From Sclerodactyla briareus (lineage: Eukaryota; Echinodermata; Holothuroidea; Dendrochirotida; Sclerodactylidae): a DNA stretch of 64,000 nucleotides. Of the stretch, positions 59,561 through 64,000 are shown one piece after another. The notes under the pieces are model-generated. The model searched no databases. It was not told where the DNA came from and worked only from the letters and a program-made list of their open reading frames with translations. The DNA is taken from the NCBI GenBank assembly GCA_026419785.1, contig JAODTK010005745.1, positions 186,001-250,000 of the forward strand, read 5' to 3'. Both the position numbers and the translations under genes were made by a program. The stretch's first letter is position 1; every line of letters begins with the position of its first letter.

Positions 59561-61048
59561 GAGCTGGCAAGCCAAACACCATAACTAAACTCCTCGAAGG
59601 TTTCTTCTCACCACGATGGCTATGACTTTAGACTGATAGGACGGATATCCTAACGATGGAGTTATATTCTGTTTTCCTGTTGGAAGAGGGGTCAATACGC
59701 ACCGCTTGAACAAGTATAAGTTACCTCATGGTTAGTACTAACATAAGTTGAGCAGCCAATCAGGAAACATCTTGTTCTCGGTGCGCAGTAACTCTTGAAG
59801 GACACATGTAGAAAATGACGTCAAAATATCTGAATAGGATGAATGGGTCCATGCTGAGGGCGGGAACAAGGAAAAGACAAGACATGAACGTACAGGACTT
59901 ACAGACTTTAGTGGCATAACTGCATGTGGCATCTAGGTACAGGCGTCCACAGACGTTCGGTGGAAAACTCCCAACTGCTGAACGTATCTGGCGCTATCTA
60001 CCTTTTGGATAATCAAAACCAAACGTCATCATTTAAATCTGAAGTCTGCGACCTCCTCTAACTTTCCAAGGAGCAACCTAGCTTTCGAGATATATTATGG
60101 ATTTCACACTGCACGAATATTGTTTGCCTTAAATAATTGGGTTCCTAAAGGGTGCGAGGCAGCGTTAACATTGCTGGGGTTATACTAAACTAATGCAGAC
60201 ATGGGTGGCTACGAATATTTTTTCTTATATCAATGTTGCGGGCCCTTACTATTGATGCTAGTTCATGACTTGCTCATGACTCTATGACTTGTATTGTCCT
60301 CGAACGTGATCGTTTTTCAAGGATCAAGCAAAACATATAGCATCTGTCTCCTCTACCCTCTATCAACTCTATGGGAGTATGAATAGCCCTTACCCAAGGG
60401 CGGATATGAATTTTGCACATTAGTAATGTTGTCAATGTTTATGTGTTCTTATACCCTTCAAATGTTCCCCAGCAGGACCCCTATATTGAAATTTGTTTTC
60501 AATGTCGTACCGTTCGTCAGATATTTCAAATACATCCAGCAGTGGAATAGCCCAAAGCAGACAAGTCTGTGCAATATTGGCTAGGGAAGAACATAATTTG
60601 TGGATTTCGTTAATTTAATATGGATTAGCGCCACTTGCAACGGCAATAGCTTTTTAATATTTTTTTTTTTTAAATTAAATCTTAGTTGTACAGCTTCCGT
60701 GAATACTACAGGTCACAAAAACCTACCGAGCGCAAGGCGCGCGACTCCGTAAAACATTTCTAGAGCACTCAACTCTCAGAACAAAAACATTTGTTGGGCA
60801 TTACAACATACATTCGAATCATGATTTGAACAGGACAACAAGCATAACAACAGTGAACAACAACGACGGTAGCGGCGAGTCATGGACGGTCACTGTTGCT
60901 GCTGCTAATAAAACCTTGAGGGTAATGAGAGAATTTTTGATATCACGCGACTTTCCTGTGAATCCGTGCACCAGGGACGAAAGGTTATTCTCGCGGATGT
61001 CAGGTCTAAGCAAATTTAGTACCGGAGTACACGGAGTGATAATGCAGG
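59561..61048. other. no gene recognised
   Basis: Frames on both strands at 60819-61181 overlap and run into the G/C-tract element; neither has a known motif. Confidence 0.4.
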
Positions 61049-61267
61049 CATGGGCGTCAACAGGTGGGTGGGCGGGGGTAAGTGCCCCCCCCCCCACTTT
61101 CAAAAGTGGGGGGATATCATATCGATCTGGAGGGTTATGAAAATCTGAAATTTTGATTTGTATGTACGCTCCGCCGCCCAACTGTGTGGTGCCGCTCCGC
61201 TTAGATGGTCATTTGCGGTTTTCGATATGCCCCCCCCCCCCACTTTCGGAAACGCTCCGACGCCCCT
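61049..61267. mobile_element. G/C-tract MITE-like element
   Basis: Short inverted ends (GGGCGTC at 61052; GACGCCC at 61259-61265) enclose two long C runs each followed by CACTTTC. A perfect hairpin of CCCCCCACTTT and AAAGTGGGGGG lies at about 61090-61115. About 220 bp, non-coding. Resembles the other G/C-tract elements at 16.8-18.4 kb in style, but the body differs. Confidence 0.45.
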
Positions 61268-62779
61268 AAATGAGGGTTACTCCGTTTTATTGCCAGCCCA
61301 CTGTGCCGGACCACACTCAAACCCTATTCCTGATTGTTTTTGTAGGACATGAATCGAGAGATAGATAATCCAACCACATGTCCGCACTCGTGCCTTCTCA
61401 ACTATCCTTTCACATCTGGTCGAAACAGTCCATCGATACCCCTCAGTACTACCCAATTATTTTGAATCCGTAAGATAGACTTGCTAATTTTGGGCGAATT
61501 GGGGTGCCGCTGACATCCACTTTTTTCCTGGGGGAACAGAAGCTTCGCATCCGCATTGATTAGCATAACTGCCAATTTCTCAACCAAACAACTTAATTAC
61601 TACGACAAAGGTAACCTGTGTGATGGAGCAGAGTGTCTTGCGTTTCAAGAGTATCTTGCCGTAGGAGAATCAGAATAATTCAGTTATCGAAATAAGTTAA
61701 ATGATTTGTGTGCCACGGGCAGCTTAGGTGAGAAGAGAGCCCAGGGGATTTGAAGCGAACGTATACCTGCGCGGACATGATAAACAAATATGTTCGAACT
61801 CGTGAAGTCAGCAGGCCATTCTGCACATGGCCTTTTGTCACATTAATGTGTGATATCAGCCGACGTTCATGTTAGTAGTGAGAGGTTGCATGTCAAGTTA
61901 CGTGACCTTCCAGAGGGCAAAGACAGCTGGAACAGGTATCCCCAACATGATATTTGTTGGATATTCTGCGGTTTCCTCAGGAATGATTATACCGAGCAAT
62001 GTATAGAAATGCATACAAGAAAATGGAGTAAAGATGTGTGGTTGTTATAAAAAAATTGCAGTCGAAGAAGTGACATAGGGACATGTCGTGTACAAACGAG
62101 GATGATTCCGCAGAACAATGAATTTTGAAAATTGATATTTTCTAATTAGGGGCCAGCCGAATAATATTCCCATTGAAAAAAAAAACACGGGTTATTTTGT
62201 CAATGATTCTATGAAGGATGCTGGAGAGTTTCCCTCTGTAAGTCACGTTTACGTTACCCGGTCCAGTGCTATTGCTGTTTGTTCAGTCCGCCCACACCTG
62301 ACACAGCGACCGTGTATTGATGATCGTAGTCTCATGGCCATAGCCAAAAAGAATAAAAAAATGCGGTTGCGGTGCTTTAAATGGATCGAGGTTCGTTTCA
62401 AGAACTTTTTCAGTGTGTCAGATTTTTTGTACAGGGCAGTTAATGATTGTTATCGGATGTAAACGAAATGGTCAATATCTGCTACTATGTCTCGTGAGGT
62501 CATTACTTTTGTCCTGAAACCGAATGAAGACGTTATTTATTTATTTTCATTTTGTTACTTCATGTGCAATATGTGTTGTTATTTCCATGTTATCGAAACC
62601 TGTTTACTGTGAGCGTGAAAAACTGAAAGCTATTGAAAGAAAAATTAGTGTGTGTTTAAGATGACTTTATTTTGAATTACAATATAAGAATATTCAGGGA
62701 GCAGTAGGGTGGAGGCCGCGTATTACCTGAGGGTGCTCATCTCCCAATCAGAGCGACCTGGAAAGAGAGAATGGAGGGA
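61268..62779. other. no gene recognised
   Basis: An 83-codon frame at 62211-62462 has no identifiable motif. AT-rich text otherwise. Confidence 0.4.
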
Positions 62780-63730
62780 CAAGGGTAGCAAAAAAAAGCT
62801 AATAATGCAAAAAAAGGGACCAAGACCATGGCAGTGAAACTGAGAGGACAGGTTTAGTGCAAGATTGATACAAGATTATGGCAGATGAACAAAGGAGAAT
62901 GTGCGAGTGCCGGGTTAACTACAGGATCATGGCAGTTGAGCAAAGAGACATTGTCTAGTGCCAGATTGACACAAGATCATGGCAGTGAATATAACGAGGA
63001 ATGTCTAGTGCCAGATTGACTACAAAAAAGGAAATTTTTTTCAAGGCAGTGAATATAAGAGATGTCTAGTGCCAGATGACTACAAGTCAGACAGGTTTGA
63101 ACAAAGGAGACATGTCTAGTGCCAGATGACTATAAGATCATGGCAGTTTGAACCTAAGAACATGTCTAGCTCAGATTGACTATAAGATCATCGGCAGTTG
63201 TCAAAGGGGACAGTTATGCCAGATGACCACAAGATCATGGCAGTTGTACAAAGGAGACATGTCTAGCGCCAGATTGACTACAAGATCATGGCAGGTGAAC
63301 TTGAAAAAGAGACATCTACAGCGCCAGATAAGACAAGATCATGGCAGATGAACAGAGGAAACATGTCTAGTGCCAGATTAACTACCAAGTCATGGCAGTG
63401 AACAAAGGAGACATGTCTAGTGCCAAGATAAGACAAGATCATGACAGTTGAACATACGAGACATGTCTAGTGCCAGATGACTACAAGATCATGGAAGTTG
63501 AAACATAAGAGGACAGTCCTAGTGCCCAGATTTGACCACAAGATCATGGCAGGTGAACATCAAGAGACATGGTATAGTGCCAGATGACTACAAGATCATG
63601 GCAGGTGGTACAGAGGGAATGGCATGTCTAGATGCCAGCATCCACTTACAAGCGCACTGGCAGTTGAAAAAAAATCACGACAGCGTATAGTCTAGATTAA
63701 ACTACACGATCATGGCAGTGAACAAGATCA
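62780..63730. repeat. ~51-bp minisatellite, about 17 copies
   Basis: The unit contains GACATGTCTAGTGCCAGA, TTGACTACAAGATCATGG and CAGTTGAACAAAGGA. The spacing between neighbouring ATGGCAG boxes is about 51 bp (for example 63239 to 63290). Units at both edges are more diverged. Copies differ chiefly by one-base indels (TGACTAC versus TTGACTAC, CATG versus CATGG). No spacers, so not a CRISPR array. Confidence 0.95.
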
Positions 63731-64000
63731 TGTCCCACATTGTTCCCACATTACCCACAAAAAAATTTTGGCGGTTTCACAACTCGTTCAATCCCCTGCT
63801 TACCTGTATCATCGTTATGACAGTATACATGCAAATCATAAACCTGCGAGCAACAAAAATTACGCTATAAATAAATATAACATTGCTTTCTGCCTCGTAT
63901 CTGTCGAATTACTCACTGATCGAATTTGGGGTCGGAGTGGGAGAGAGAGTTCGGGAATAGTGACTACTACCTACTATGAGGCCCCAAAACATAACGTTTT
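63731..64000. other. window end, nothing recognised
   Basis: Short AT-rich flank after the minisatellite. Confidence 0.5.

Noticed and set aside
62780-63730. CRISPR array
   Set aside because: Units are continuous without unique spacers, and the genome context is eukaryotic.

Overview
This is non-prokaryotic DNA, most likely from a marine invertebrate. The evidence is split exons with GT/AG borders, long repeat-filled introns, non-LTR retrotransposon remains, MITEs, hAT-type elements, tandem satellites and many long G/C homopolymers. The G/C-tract MITEs and the satellite style would fit an echinoderm, but the taxon is inferred and not shown. The only host gene I can support is the 3' part of a RAD21/REC8-family kleisin (cohesin subunit) on the + strand, with exons near 549-662, 891-1035, 1402-1637, 9517-9623 and a terminal exon at 11591-11682.

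Layout. 1-11.7 kb: kleisin 3' exons. The ~7.9 kb intron between 1637 and 9517 holds a ~140-bp tandem repeat, a MITE (5891-6274), a broken LINE (about 6690-8364) and a ~285-bp satellite block (8381-9235). 11.7-19.8 kb: gene-free, with local tandem duplications (12.56-13.87, 15.53-16.28 kb), G/C-tract MITEs, a second LINE fragment, an ATGT microsatellite and a short satellite block. 19.8-48.3 kb: three head-to-tail copies (A, B, C) of a non-coding unit, each followed by a satellite block. Without later insertions the unit is about 8 kb. Copy A carries a 3.76-kb transposon, copy B carries a 2.71-kb hAT-like element with a clean 8-bp target duplication, and copy C has lost about 2.8 kb. A ~330-bp sub-repeat is present once in A, twice in B and three times in C. 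48.3-62.7 kb: mostly unique sequence with no recognisable gene, one dispersed duplication and a small G/C-tract element. 62.78-63.73 kb: a ~51-bp minisatellite.

Two points matter for any use of this window. First, most reading-frame breaks in the kleisin exons fall in homopolymer runs that look one base short, and the repeat copies differ mainly by small indels. That pattern looks like uncorrected long-read sequence, so ORF-based gene finding will fail here. Second, the satellite carries a conserved cluster of AGGTCA-type nuclear-receptor half-sites in a fixed DR1-DR4-DR4 layout, seen in blocks of opposite orientation.
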